From NCBI GenBank assembly GCA_019912665.1, contig JAIOIE010000018.1, positions 560,690-624,689 on the forward strand: a DNA stretch of 64,000 bases, written 5' to 3'. The translations under genes and the position numbers were made by a program. The DNA is from Deltaproteobacteria bacterium. Lineage in GTDB: Bacteria > Desulfobacterota > GWC2-55-46. A model generated the notes under the pieces. That model ran no database searches and was not told where the DNA came from. It saw only the letters and a list, made by a program, of their open reading frames with translations. Shown here one piece after another: positions 7,682 to 16,476 of the stretch (the stretch's first letter is position 1; each line of letters opens with the position of its first letter).

Positions 7682-7975
7682 TCAAACCGCCTTCTTTCCC
7701 TCAGGCTCATTTTTCATCCACGCGGGAAGCGGCTGCCCGGTCGCTTCGTGGTAAAGGACCTCGGGGGCGATATCAAGGCCGCCGTCCCAGCAAAGCGCGC
7801 CCAATTCCTTATTGATATGAAAGTTCCTGAAGTAATCGAGATCCGCGAAGCGGCTGAAAAGGCCGCCTCTTTTGACGTAGCCCTGCAAATCGACAACGCC
7901 TTTCTTGCCATCCTCAAAGCTGATTTCCACCCTGTAGCCTTCGATATGCCGGGCCGCCTTGATATCGTAATGCAT
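7682..7975 (-). CDS. DUF2442 family protein
   Basis: 97 residues. MHYDIKAARHIEGYRVEISF, then DGKKGVVDL and the conserved FRNFHIN...LCWDGGLDIAPEVLY are typical of DUF2442. AGGAG lies 8-9 nt before the ATG; a nearer ATG at 7978-7980 is out of frame. It follows the broken DUF4160 gene by 11 bp, and the DUF4160-DUF2442 pair is a recurrent two-gene unit thought to act like a toxin-antitoxin module. Its biochemical function is unknown. Confidence 0.8.
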   Translation of the reverse strand: MHYDIKAARHIEGYRVEISFEDGKKGVVDLQGYVKRGGLFSRFADLDYFRNFHINKELGALCWDGGLDIAPEVLYHEATGQPLPAWMKNEPEGKKAV

Positions 7976-7986
7976 GGCATGCTCTC

Positions 7987-8246
7987 CTATTTCAAAGGTT
8001 CGATAGGGTTTAACGGCTTGCTCTCAACAGCAAGCTGCCAGTCTTGCAATAGTTCTTGTTTATGCATTCGGCCCACTCTATTACAAGCCCCAACGCCCTT
8101 GGCGGCAAATAGCCATCAAGGACGGCAAAATTATCTATTCTTATCGTTGCGCTGTCGCTCCCATAACGCGCATGGAAATGAGGCTGGTTGTGGTCGCCGT
8201 AAAACATGGCGATTATTATCCCGAAAAACCTGCTTATTTCAGGCAT
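7987..8246 (-). pseudogene. DUF4160 gene, frameshifted
   Basis: It starts MPEISRFFGIIIAMFYGDHNQ (ATG at 8244-8246) and matches DUF4160 to ...GLVIEWAE. There the frame changes: the annotated frame runs to a stop at 8010, but the next frame reads HKQELLQDWQLAVESKPL then NPIEPLK and a stop at 7987, which is the expected family C-terminus. A single missing base near 8068-8072 explains this. Either the gene is broken or it is a sequencing error. It pairs with DUF2442 immediately downstream. Confidence 0.8.
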
Positions 8247-8256
8247 CTTGTTTTCC

Positions 8257-8592
8257 CGCACTCCGCATGAGATGCTTCGGGGCTTCGTCCCTCTCTTGTC
8301 ATTCTGAGGCGAAGCCGAAGAATCTCAGGGGAACAACAGATTCTTCGGTCGTTTCACTCCCTCAGAATGACAAAAAAAATCTCACAATGAAGTTCGTAGG
8401 TTGGGTTAGCGCAGCGTAACCCAACAAAATCCGCACTCCGCATGAGATTGCTTCGGGGCTTCGCCCCTCGCAATGACGACCTCAATAATCCCCCTTTTCT
8501 AAAGGGGGACGAAGGGGGATTTGTAATGGTGCGCATAGCGCACCCTACAAGATAATCTCCCCTTCCCCTCTTTAAAAAAGAGGGGCGTTTTT
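8257..8592. repeat. Nest of dispersed repeats upstream of aspS 3' end
   Basis: This gene-free stretch holds two direct copies of a 39-bp unit (8257-8295 and 8430-8469, starting CCGCACTCCGCATGAGA), a long inverted repeat with ends GTCATTCTGAG and CTCAGAATGAC (8298-8371), REP family C copy 3 (8396-8427), a CCCCCTTT/AAAGGGGG hairpin (8490-8516), a GTAG-type palindrome GGTGCGC-AT-AGCGCACC (8528-8548) and a CCCCTCTTT/AAAGAGGGG hairpin (8565-8585) with a plus-strand T run. No coding potential is seen. Confidence 0.75.
8396..8427 (+). repeat. GTAG-type REP palindrome (family C), copy 3
   Basis: GTAGGTTGGGTTAGCG, then CAGCGTAACCCAACA. Same orientation as copy 2; the DUF4160-DUF2442 pair lies between them. 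Confidence 0.7.
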
Positions 8593-8593
8593 C

Positions 8594-10393
8594 CTATGCC
8601 CCCGTCTTCTCCGCCTGCCTCTTGGCCACCCTTATGAAAAGCTCATCCAGCTGTTTCTGGTCAACCGCCGAAGGCGCGTCGCTCATTAGGTCCGTGCCCT
8701 TCTGGGTCTTGGGGAAGGCTATGACGTCGCGGATGGACTCCGACCCGGTCATTATGGAGAGAATCCTGTCGAGGCCGAAGGCTATGCCGCCGTGCGGGGG
8801 GGTGCCGAACTTCAAGGCTTCGAGGAGGAAGCCGAACCTTGCCTTCGCCTCCTCGTCGGCTATGCCGAGCATCTTGAAGACGCGGGCCTGCACGTCGCTC
8901 CTGTGTATCCTTATGGAGCCGCCGCCGATTTCGCTGCCGTTCAACACGAGGTCGTAGGCCTTTGCCCGAACGCTCAATGGCGCGCTCTCCATCTTGTCGA
9001 TGTCCTCGTCCATCGGAGAGGTGAACGGATGGTGCACCGCCACGTGCCTCTTTTCCGTTTCGTCATACTCGAACATGGGGAAGTCGGTCACCCAGACGAA
9101 GCTCGTGCCCTCTTTCGGGATAAGGCCGAGCCTTCCGCCTATGTTAAGCCTCAAGCGCCCGAGGACGGTATTCGCAACCGAGGGCTTATCCGCCCCGAAA
9201 AGGAGGAGGTCGCCTGTTCCAGCGCCCGTGGCCTTTGCTATGCCGTCCTTCTCAGCGTCGCTCAGGAACTTGGCGATGGGCGACTGCCAGCCTTCTTCCG
9301 TTATCTTTACCCAGGCAAGTCCCTTTGCCCCGAACGAGACCGCGAACTCGGTAAGGTCGTCGAGGTCTTTTCTCGAAAAAGAGGCCCCGCCCTTTACTGA
9401 GAGGGCCTTCACGACCCCGCCTTTCGATACGGCGTCCGCGAAGACCTTGAAGCCTGAGCCTGAAAGGAGGGCCGAGAGGTCGGTTAGCTCGAGGCCGAAC
9501 CTGACGTCCGGGTTGTCCACCCCATACCTGCCGATGGCTTCCGAATAGGTAAGCCTCGGGAAAGGAGGCTTAAGCTCCACGCCTGCTTCCTTAAAGAGCC
9601 GCACGACAAGCCCCTCCATCAGGCCCATCACGTCCGCCCTGTCGACAAAGCTCATCTCCGCGTCTATCTGCGTGAACTCGGGCTGGCGGTCCGCCCGGAG
9701 GTCCTCGTCCCTGAAGCACTTTACAATCTGGAAGTACCTGTCGAACCCGGCTATCATCAATATCTGCTTAAATAGCTGCGGCGACTGCGGCAGGGCGAAG
9801 AAGCTTCCCGGGTTCAATCTGCTCGGCACGAGGAAGTCCCTCGCGCCCTCGGGAGTGCTCTTTGTAAGGACAGGTGTCTCCATTTCGATGAAGCCGTTCT
9901 CCGCGAGATAGTTCCTTGCGGCCATCGCCACCCTGTGCCTGAGTATCAGCTTTTTCTGCAGCTCGGGCCTACGGAGGTCGAGATACCTGTAGGTGAGCCT
10001 CGTCGTCTCGGATACGTCGGTGTCGTCCTCTATCATGAAGGGCAGCGTCTCGGAGTCGTTCAGAATCTTGAGCTCGTGCACCTCGACCTCGACCTCGCCT
10101 GTCGGGATGTTAGGGTTGTCTGTCCCCTCGGGGCGCTTTCTCACCAGTCCCTCGACAGCTAGCACGAACTCGTTCCTCAAGCCGTGCGCCCTCTTATGGA
10201 CCTCGTTCGGACTATCGGGGCTGAATACGAGCTGCACGATGCCAGCCCTGTCCCTCAGGTCTATGAATATAAGCCCGCCGTGGTCCCTCCTCCTTTGCAC
10301 CCAGCCCATAAGGCAGGCCTTCTTCCCTATATCAGCCCTGGAGAGGTCCCCGCAGTAGGAACTCCGTCTCCAGCCACCCATTTTCTCAAACAA
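8594..10393 (-). CDS. aspS: Aspartyl-tRNA synthetase
   Basis: About 600 residues, a class II synthetase charging tRNA-Asp (and possibly tRNA-Asn; discrimination not determined). The N-terminal OB fold includes [20 protein letters not shown]. Motif 2 is [18 protein letters not shown] and motif 3 [10 protein letters not shown]; the GAD insert lies about residues 280-420. I place the start at TTG 10391-10393 because AAGGAGG lies 8 nt upstream; the in-frame ATG at 10379-10381 is 20 nt from it. It is monocistronic, divergent from the cytochrome operon. Confidence 0.95.
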   Translation of the reverse strand: MFEKMGGWRRSSYCGDLSRADIGKKACLMGWVQRRRDHGGLIFIDLRDRAGIVQLVFSPDSPNEVHKRAHGLRNEFVLAVEGLVRKRPEGTDNPNIPTGEVEVEVHELKILNDSETLPFMIEDDTDVSETTRLTYRYLDLRRPELQKKLILRHRVAMAARNYLAENGFIEMETPVLTKSTPEGARDFLVPSRLNPGSFFALPQSPQLFKQILMIAGFDRYFQIVKCFRDEDLRADRQPEFTQIDAEMSFVDRADVMGLMEGLVVRLFKEAGVELKPPFPRLTYSEAIGRYGVDNPDVRFGLELTDLSALLSGSGFKVFADAVSKGGVVKALSVKGGASFSRKDLDDLTEFAVSFGAKGLAWVKITEEGWQSPIAKFLSDAEKDGIAKATGAGTGDLLLFGADKPSVANTVLGRLRLNIGGRLGLIPKEGTSFVWVTDFPMFEYDETEKRHVAVHHPFTSPMDEDIDKMESAPLSVRAKAYDLVLNGSEIGGGSIRIHRSDVQARVFKMLGIADEEAKARFGFLLEALKFGTPPHGGIAFGLDRILSIMTGSESIRDVIAFPKTQKGTDLMSDAPSAVDQKQLDELFIRVAKRQAEKTGA

Positions 10394-10592
10394 ATCGAAT
10401 ACCTCCTTCAAGCAGTTGTAAATACGATTTTCCAAGCTATCATATAGTGTATAATAAATAGCAACCGTTCCAAAAGACAAGAAAAATCTTGGCAGGTCCG
10501 CGCGGGCGCAAGCCCATTCGGGAGCGGGCCGCCCCCGTTTATGGGCTTGCCCCTCCGAAGCGATAAATTATACAGCAAAATCCATTTTTGTC

Positions 10593-10623
10593 TTGACAGT
10601 AAGTACGTACTCAGGGCTATAAT
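10593..10623 (+). promoter_or_regulatory. Consensus sigma70 promoter of cytochrome operon
   Basis: TTGACA (10593-10598) and TATAAT (10618-10623) both match consensus exactly; the spacer is 19 bp, longer than the usual 17. Expected transcription start is near 10630, leaving a leader of about 55 nt with AAGGAGG before the ATG at 10685. Confidence 0.65.
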
Positions 10624-10684
10624 GCAACTTCTGTAACCCCAAAAAAGCCCATATCTCAGGGAAACATACACAAGGAGGCACCCT

Positions 10685-11068
10685 ATGAAGAGAACGCGCT
10701 TCTGGACTCTCCTCCTGGCTTGTATCGGTATGGTCGCGGGAATGCTCGTTCCGGGCAGCGGCCAGGCGGAATACGGGGACATAGTCCTCAACAACAAGTC
10801 AGAGAGCATGCAAAAGGCCGGAGTGGACCCGGTCCTCTTTCCGCATTGGTTCCACAGGATCAGGTTCAAGTGCAAGGTATGCCACGAGGACATATTCATC
10901 CTCAAGAAGGGCGCCAACGACATCAACATGGCCGCCATAATGAGCGGCGAGTTCTGCGGCAAATGCCACAACGGACTAGTAGCCTGGGAGCCTCTTTATT
11001 GCGACAGGTGCCATAACTACAAAGGCGATCCGGCGGCCGCCGGCGCTCCAAGCAGGATTTCCGAATAA
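10685..11068 (+). CDS. Triheme c7-type cytochrome, periplasmic
   Basis: 127 residues with an N-terminal signal peptide ending near GSGQA (residue 28). Three haem motifs are present: CKVCH 63-67, CGKCH 91-95 and CDRCH 106-110, with His54 and His57 (FPHWFH) and others as likely distal ligands. The order FPHxxH, CxxCH, G-E-F-CGxCHNG, CDRCH is that of the cytochrome c7 family of small periplasmic electron carriers. First gene of three homologous cytochrome genes; the second starts 12 bp on. Redox partners are not encoded nearby. Confidence 0.9.
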   Translation: MKRTRFWTLLLACIGMVAGMLVPGSGQAEYGDIVLNNKSESMQKAGVDPVLFPHWFHRIRFKCKVCHEDIFILKKGANDINMAAIMSGEFCGKCHNGLVAWEPLYCDRCHNYKGDPAAAGAPSRISE

Positions 11069-11080
11069 AGGAGGATAGAG

Positions 11081-11734
11081 ATGAAATCTTCATTCAGAAA
11101 ATTGAAGGTCGCTCTCCTCTGCTCGCTTGTGGCGGTAATCGGCTATACTTACGCCGGCACGGTCGCCGACGCGGCGCAGACAAAGAGACAGCAGCCACCA
11201 GCATCCAAGGAAACGGCGCCTCCGCCTAAGATCGACCCTTCCGACCCGTCGAGCGTCATCTACCTCGACAGCTCCGGAAAGCCGGCGGGCATAGGCGACC
11301 CTAACAAGCCCGCGAGCGAAGCCTTCAAGGCCGGCATGGGCTGGCATCCGCAGGCCCTTTCGGCAGCCGGGCTCCCCAAGGACAGGTACGGGCTAGTCGA
11401 CTGGGCGAAGCTCGTAAGGCAGAACATAATAAACCCCAAGCACTCGCTCGACACCGAGGAAGAAGAGGCGCCACCCCTTAAGATGGACGTCGTTATAACG
11501 GCCAAGGGCGACTTCGTGGACGATGTCATATACCCGCACGAGATGCACACTTATTGGCTCAAGTGCGACGTCTGCCATCCCCAGATATTCGTCCCCGCAA
11601 AGGGCGCGAACGAGATGACGATGGTGGGCATTGTGAAGGGCGACTGGTGCGGCAGGTGCCACGGGAAGGTAGCTTTCCCGCTCACCGACTGTAACAAGTG
11701 CCATTCGATGCCCAAGAACAAGGCGAAGAAATAA
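11081..11734 (+). CDS. Triheme c7-type cytochrome with long N-terminal extension
   Basis: 217 residues. A signal sequence or membrane anchor (about 1-32) is followed by a Pro-rich, haem-free stretch of about 120 residues, then a c7-like module with CDVCH 162-166, CGRCH 190-194 and CNKCH 204-208 and the YPHEMH ligand motif at 151-156. The module is homologous to the genes on both sides, but the extension is unique to this member and could bind a partner or the membrane. AGGAGG lies shortly before the ATG. Confidence 0.88.
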   Translation: MKSSFRKLKVALLCSLVAVIGYTYAGTVADAAQTKRQQPPASKETAPPPKIDPSDPSSVIYLDSSGKPAGIGDPNKPASEAFKAGMGWHPQALSAAGLPKDRYGLVDWAKLVRQNIINPKHSLDTEEEEAPPLKMDVVITAKGDFVDDVIYPHEMHTYWLKCDVCHPQIFVPAKGANEMTMVGIVKGDWCGRCHGKVAFPLTDCNKCHSMPKNKAKK

Positions 11735-11739
11735 CGGGG

Positions 11740-12081
11740 ATGCTGTTCAGGTTTCTGACGTTCTCCGCGGCCTTGTTCCTGGCACAGCCGGGAACGGGCC
11801 TGGCCGCGGCAGCAGGGGATATCGTCCTCGACTCCAAGGCCGGGAGCATGAGCAAGGCGGGGGTCGGGCCGGTCGTTTACCCGCACGCGCTTCACGAGAA
11901 GCTCTACAAATGCGCCGTCTGCCACCCGAAGATATTCAAAGAGAAGGCGGGCGCGACAGAGATGTCGATGAAGCTCAACATGGGGGGCAAGCTCTGCGGC
12001 TCTCCGAACTGCCACAATAGCGAGAAGGCTTTCCCGCTTTATAATTGCGTCAAATGCCATACCAAAGCAGGGGCGAAGTAA
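11740..12081 (+). CDS. c7-type cytochrome with one CX4CH haem site
   Basis: 113 residues from the ATG at 11740, 5 bp after the preceding stop; this start gives a clean signal peptide (to about LAAAAG, residue 26). Haem motifs are CAVCH 58-62, a variant CGSPNCH (CX4CH) 86-92 and CVKCH 103-107; YPHALH supplies distal ligands. CX4CH sites occur in tetraheme cytochrome c3 proteins. The stop codon lies in the loop of the operon terminator. Overall it resembles the first gene of the operon in size and layout. Confidence 0.88.
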   Translation: MLFRFLTFSAALFLAQPGTGLAAAAGDIVLDSKAGSMSKAGVGPVVYPHALHEKLYKCAVCHPKIFKEKAGATEMSMKLNMGGKLCGSPNCHNSEKAFPLYNCVKCHTKAGAK

Positions 12082-12100
12082 TTCGCCCCTGCTTTTTTTT
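12066..12100 (+). terminator. Intrinsic terminator of cytochrome operon
   Basis: A perfect 12-bp stem (AGCAGGGGCGAA) with a GTAA loop, then eight T. The loop carries the stop codon of the last cytochrome gene. Confidence 0.9.
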
Positions 12101-12141
12101 CATGCCTTCGCTGAGATCCCATTCGTAAATAAAAGAGCCCT

Positions 12142-12879
12142 TTAATTGGACTGTTCCCCGAGGAGGGCCGCCGCTTCCCTGTCGGCAAGCCATATCACCT
12201 CTCCAGCTTCGACCAGTCCGGCCGGATGCACTTCCGAGATTTCGCCCCGGAGTACGTCCCTCAAGGCCGCGGCCTTATCATTTCCGGAGACAAGGAACAC
12301 GGCCTTGCGAGATTCCTTGATGGCGCTTATGGTGAGCGTCACCCTCCACGAATCGAGGACTCTGACGTGATTCTCAGTAACGAGCCTTTCCTTTTCTCTT
12401 AGGGCGGCTGTCCCTGGAAAGACGGAGAGCGTGTGGCCGTCCCGGCCGAGCCCTAAAAGAACGAGGTCGAACGGAGGGAGCCCGCCCGGCGCGAGCATGA
12501 AAAAGGACCTTATCTCGTCCTCATAGGCCAGGGCCGTCTCTTTTGGGGGAAGCTCTCCTTTAATGCGATGGATATTTTCGGAAGGTATGTCGATGCGGGA
12601 GAGGAGGCTTTCGTTTACCGCCTTGAAATTACTCTCATCGCTATCGGGCGGGACGCACCTTTCGTCGCCCCAGAAGAAGTGCACGCGGCCCCACTCGATC
12701 TTGTCGCGGTATTCCGCGCCAAGGAGCTCGTATAGAGCCCTAGGGGTCTTTCCGCCCGAAAGGACGGCCGTAAAAAGGCCCTTTTCGCGGATTGCGGCCC
12801 TGCATGAACCATGGAATATTGCGGCGGCCCCCCTTGCAAGCTCCCCTTCGCCTCGATGGATGACAAGGCCATTTCTCAT
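12142..12879 (-). CDS. pgl: 6-phosphogluconolactonase
   Basis: 245 residues, DevB/SOL family. It hydrolyses 6-phosphogluconolactone to 6-phosphogluconate in the oxidative pentose phosphate pathway. Visible family motifs are LSGGKTPRALYELL (about 39-52) and FFWGDERCVPPDSDESNF (about 67-84), then a glycine-rich LLGLGRDGHTLSVFPG. It is the last gene of the minus-strand carbon cluster, 9 bp after glk. Confidence 0.95.
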   Translation of the reverse strand: MRNGLVIHRGEGELARGAAAIFHGSCRAAIREKGLFTAVLSGGKTPRALYELLGAEYRDKIEWGRVHFFWGDERCVPPDSDESNFKAVNESLLSRIDIPSENIHRIKGELPPKETALAYEDEIRSFFMLAPGGLPPFDLVLLGLGRDGHTLSVFPGTAALREKERLVTENHVRVLDSWRVTLTISAIKESRKAVFLVSGNDKAAALRDVLRGEISEVHPAGLVEAGEVIWLADREAAALLGEQSN

Positions 12880-12888
12880 CCGCGCCCC

Positions 12889-13920
12889 CTACGGCCCTTT
12901 GGCCCCGGTTATCCTTTCGGCCCTCTCTCCGGCGAGTAGGGCCGCGTAGCTTGCCGCGCCCATGAGCCCGGTCCTGTCGTTCAGTATTACATGAACCGGT
13001 ATGCCTGCCATGAAATCCCTGAACCTGCCCTTGTCCCTGAAGGCTTCGAGGAACCCGCCAATCTTAAGCGCTTCGAGTATCTTAGGCGCGATGCCGCCGC
13101 CTACATAGACCCCGGCAATCGAAAGAGACTTTAAAGCCAGGTTCCCGGCCTCCGCGCCGTAGATCGAGACCAATAGGCCGAGGGCTTCTTTGCAGTCCTC
13201 GTCCGTGCCGTTTATCGCCTCCTCGGATATAACGGGGGCAGCGCCTTCGGCTTCCATCCTCATCCGAAGGCGCTCAGGCGTCTTCCTTTTATTTTTCGCC
13301 AGCAGGAATTCGTATATATTCGCAAGGCCCGGGCCCGAGACTATCCTTTCATAGCTTACGTGCCCGTACCTGGGCATGAGGTATTGAAGGAGTTCGACCT
13401 CAAGGGCATTTCTCGGGCCGAAGTCCGTGTGCCCGCCTTCGGATGCCGACACCCTGAAATCCTCGCCGTCCCCCACGAGTATCGCCTCGCCGAGCCCGGT
13501 GCCCGCGGCTATGAGGGCGGCGTTACCAGGCCTCTGAGCGCCCTCCTGCAGGACGAAAAGGTCAGCCTTTCCAAGGAGCCCGACCCCCCAGCCCAGCGCC
13601 TCAAGGTCGTTTATGAGGCCGAGCTTTTTGAGACCGAACCTTTTCTTAAGCTCCTCGCCGTCAACGACCCAGCCGAGGTTGGTGAGCGTGCAGCGGTTGC
13701 CGATAATGGGGCAGGCGAGCCCGAGGGCCGCGCCCTCGATCCTACGAGCCTCGCCCTCCTTCAGAAATTCGCCCATTATGACTTCAGGCCCGCCGTAGCG
13801 GTCATTGGAGAATACGCTTTCCCTTACCGGTGCGAGCGTACCTGCCGAAAGCGCATAAAGCGCCATGTAGGTCTTTGTGCCGCCTATGTCCCCGGCGAGG
13901 ATGAGCCGCTCACCCTTCAT
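12889..13920 (-). CDS. glk: Glucokinase
   Basis: 343 residues, bacterial Glk family (ROK-unlike). It phosphorylates glucose to glucose 6-phosphate for Zwf and Pgi. The phosphate-binding motif AGDIGGTKTYMALY is at residues 9-22, followed by the LTNLGWVVDGEEL and NDLEALGWG blocks and the ATP-site GTGLGEA. The start lies 11 bp inside the zwf 3' end, implying translational coupling. Slightly longer than the E. coli protein (321). Confidence 0.93.
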   Translation of the reverse strand: MKGERLILAGDIGGTKTYMALYALSAGTLAPVRESVFSNDRYGGPEVIMGEFLKEGEARRIEGAALGLACPIIGNRCTLTNLGWVVDGEELKKRFGLKKLGLINDLEALGWGVGLLGKADLFVLQEGAQRPGNAALIAAGTGLGEAILVGDGEDFRVSASEGGHTDFGPRNALEVELLQYLMPRYGHVSYERIVSGPGLANIYEFLLAKNKRKTPERLRMRMEAEGAAPVISEEAINGTDEDCKEALGLLVSIYGAEAGNLALKSLSIAGVYVGGGIAPKILEALKIGGFLEAFRDKGRFRDFMAGIPVHVILNDRTGLMGAASYAALLAGERAERITGAKGP

Positions 13921-15472
13921 AGTTCACCCAGGCCCTCCCGTCCCGCGCCATGAACCTTTCCGCCTCGGCCGGACCGAAGCTCCCTGCCCTGTAGAGATGG
14001 AGGTCCGGTCTGCCGCCCTTGCCGTCCGCGCGGTCGAGGGCCGGGCCGAGCCAGCTCCAGCTCAATTCCACGCCGTCCCTCCTTACGAAGAGCATCTTGT
14101 CGCCTGTCATGCAGTCCATGAGCACTCGCTCGTAAGCATCCAGCACCAATCCCTGATAACCTCCGAGGTATGAGAAATCCATGACCACGTCCCGAAGGCA
14201 GACCCTCGACCCAGGGTTCTTGGCGTGGAACTTAAGCTGTATCCTCTCATCCGGCTGTATCCTCATTATAAGGGCGTTCGGGCCTATCTCGCCGGGGAAC
14301 ACGCCGCTGAACATGAGGTGCGGCACGTTCTTGAACTGAATGGTGATTTGCGTAAAGCGGCTCCTGAGCCTCTTTCCCGAGCGGAGGTAAAAGGGGACGC
14401 CCTGCCATCTCCAGTTGTCTATATGCGCCTTCATGGCGGCAAAAGTAGGCACGATGGAATGGCTTGAGACCCCCTCCTCCTCGGTATACCCTTTCACATG
14501 CTTGCCTTCGGATTCGCCTTCCACGTACTGGCCGAGTACAAGCTGTTCGTCAAGCAGGCCGTCAAGGGGCCTTAGCGCCCTTAAAACCTTCACCCTCTCG
14601 TCCCTCACGAGCTCGGATGAGTAGACCGAGGGAGGCTCCATCGTGATGAAGGAAAGGACCTGGAGCATGTGGTTCTGGAAGATGTCCCTCAAGACGCCCG
14701 ATTCCTCGTAGAAGCCCGCCCTCTTTCCGATGCCGATGGATTCCGCCACGGTTATCTGGACGTGGTCTATAAAGTGCCTGCTCCACACGGGCTCGAAAAT
14801 GGCGTTCGCGAACCTGAACATCATTATGTTCTGGACGGTGTCCTTGCCGAGGTAGTGGTCTATCCTGAAGACCTGCTCTTCGCGGAGATGGCGGCCCACG
14901 GTCTCCTCGAGGGCGAGCGCGCTCGGCAGGTCCCTGCCGTGTGGCTTCTCTATTACAAGCCTCACCCAGCCGCCTTCCTCTTCAAAAAGCCCCGCGCCTG
15001 CCGTGGACTCGATTATGTCGGAGTAGACCGATGGCGGGGTGGCGAGATAGAACATCCTGTTCCCGCCGGTTCTGTACTCCCCTGCCTTCTCATCCAGGAA
15101 CCGCTTGAGGGCCACGAGGGAATCGCTCCGATAGTCGGCCCTCCTGTAATAAAGCCTTCCGGAGAACTCGGCCCACGCGGACTCGTCGAAGTTGCCGGCC
15201 TTTTTTACCGCCTTTTCCATCTCGGCGCGGAAGGAGGCGTCGTCGAGCTCGGTCCTCGCGACCCCGAGCATGAAGAAATTCCTGGAAAGGAGCTTGTTCC
15301 TGAAGAGGAAAAAGAGGGCCGGGAGGAGCTTCCTTTTCGTAAGGTCGCCGGAGGCTCCGAATATCACCATCGCGCACGGGTCGGGGGCCATCTCCTCGCA
15401 GGGCTGGCCCGTTGCGGCGACCTTGCCTATCCTTATGGCCTGGCGCCCTTCTGATATATCGTCCATCTTCAC
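13910..15472 (-). CDS. zwf: Glucose-6-phosphate 1-dehydrogenase
   Basis: 520 residues. It oxidises glucose 6-phosphate with NAD(P)+, the entry step of the oxidative pentose phosphate pathway. The Rossmann fingerprint GASGDLTKRKLLPALF (about 39-54) and substrate-binding RIDHYLGKDTVQN (about 202-214) are present. The first about 30 residues precede the conserved core, so a later start such as M28 is possible. Its 3' end overlaps glk by 11 bp. Confidence 0.95.
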   Translation of the reverse strand: MKMDDISEGRQAIRIGKVAATGQPCEEMAPDPCAMVIFGASGDLTKRKLLPALFFLFRNKLLSRNFFMLGVARTELDDASFRAEMEKAVKKAGNFDESAWAEFSGRLYYRRADYRSDSLVALKRFLDEKAGEYRTGGNRMFYLATPPSVYSDIIESTAGAGLFEEEGGWVRLVIEKPHGRDLPSALALEETVGRHLREEQVFRIDHYLGKDTVQNIMMFRFANAIFEPVWSRHFIDHVQITVAESIGIGKRAGFYEESGVLRDIFQNHMLQVLSFITMEPPSVYSSELVRDERVKVLRALRPLDGLLDEQLVLGQYVEGESEGKHVKGYTEEEGVSSHSIVPTFAAMKAHIDNWRWQGVPFYLRSGKRLRSRFTQITIQFKNVPHLMFSGVFPGEIGPNALIMRIQPDERIQLKFHAKNPGSRVCLRDVVMDFSYLGGYQGLVLDAYERVLMDCMTGDKMLFVRRDGVELSWSWLGPALDRADGKGGRPDLHLYRAGSFGPAEAERFMARDGRAWVNYEG

Positions 15473-15543
15473 CTGTTTCCCACGGAATATTCGCGAACGG
15501 GTTTAGCGCGCGTGCAAGGACGCGTTCCGAGCTTATCTAATTA

Positions 15544-16455
15544 TTATTCGGGGATGCGCCGGACGGTATGGCCGCCGAATTCCTCTCTCAAGGCGGCAAG
15601 GAGCTTTTCTCCGAAGGGCTCTTCCTGACGCGAACGGAACCTCCGCATGAGGGACTCCGATATCGCGGGGATGCTTACGCCCATGTCGACGGCCTCCTTG
15701 ACCATCCACCTGCCCTCGCCCGAGTCCTCGACATAGCCGATTATGGATTCGAGCCCGTCCTCTTTTCCAAAGGCGCTCTCAAGGAGCTCCAGCAGCCAGG
15801 ACCGAACCACGCTGCCCCTGTTCCAGAGGCGCGCGAGATCCGCGTTCCCTATTCCATCGCCGTAAGGCGAAGCCTTTATCATTTCGAACCCTTCCGCATA
15901 GGCCTCCATGAGGCCGTACTCTATCCCGTTATGCACCATCTTGATGAAATGACCGGCCCCCGCCGCTCCGCACCATAGATATCCTTCGGGAGGCGCGAGG
16001 GTCTTTAGAATCGGCTCTATGGCTTCGAACGCGCTCTTTTCGCCGCCAACCATCGTGCAGTAGCCTTTTTCAAGTCCCCATATCCCGCCGCTAACGCCGG
16101 CGTCTATGTAACGTATGCCTAGAGCCTTAAGGTCCTCCGACCTCCGGAGGTCGTCTTTGTAATAGGTATTTCCGCCGTCCACAACCATGTCGCCAGACGT
16201 CAGGAGCGGCTTAAGGGACTCTATGGTGTGGTCGACTATGTCGCCGGCAGGGAGCATCATCCAGACGGCCCTCGGACTGGGGAGCTTCTCTACCAGCTCG
16301 GAGAGCGAGTACGCGCCCTCTATGCCCTCGGACTCGGCGCTCTTCGTCACCTTGGCCGTCCTGTTGTAGCCGACGACCCTGTGCCCGCCTTTCGCGAGCC
16401 GCCTGGCCATGTTGAGCCCCATGCGGCCCAGGCCTATCATGCCGACGTCCATCAT
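15544..16455 (-). CDS. gnd: 6-phosphogluconate dehydrogenase, decarboxylating, short form
   Basis: 303 residues, the short GntZ/YqeC-type enzyme rather than the about 470-residue E. coli form. It oxidatively decarboxylates 6-phosphogluconate to ribulose 5-phosphate. The dinucleotide fold is seen in GMIGLGRMGLNMARRL, followed by the catalytic block GVSGGIWGLEKGY and KMVHNGIEYGLM. Short forms often use NAD+, which is inference here. It lies 71 bp upstream of zwf in transcription order, and 21 bp after tal-pgi. Confidence 0.93.
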   Translation of the reverse strand: MMDVGMIGLGRMGLNMARRLAKGGHRVVGYNRTAKVTKSAESEGIEGAYSLSELVEKLPSPRAVWMMLPAGDIVDHTIESLKPLLTSGDMVVDGGNTYYKDDLRRSEDLKALGIRYIDAGVSGGIWGLEKGYCTMVGGEKSAFEAIEPILKTLAPPEGYLWCGAAGAGHFIKMVHNGIEYGLMEAYAEGFEMIKASPYGDGIGNADLARLWNRGSVVRSWLLELLESAFGKEDGLESIIGYVEDSGEGRWMVKEAVDMGVSIPAISESLMRRFRSRQEEPFGEKLLAALREEFGGHTVRRIPE

Positions 16456-16476
16456 CCCTCCCGGTACATCGCTATT

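Noticed and set aside
8290..8374. A small RNA gene from the 74-bp inverted repeat
   Set aside because: The sequence belongs to a dispersed repeat type found in many bacteria, and there is no promoter or terminator of its own.
7748..8419. Plus-strand frame of 223 codons
   Set aside because: It is the antisense of DUF2442 and DUF4160 and runs into the repeat nest; the minus-strand genes match known families.
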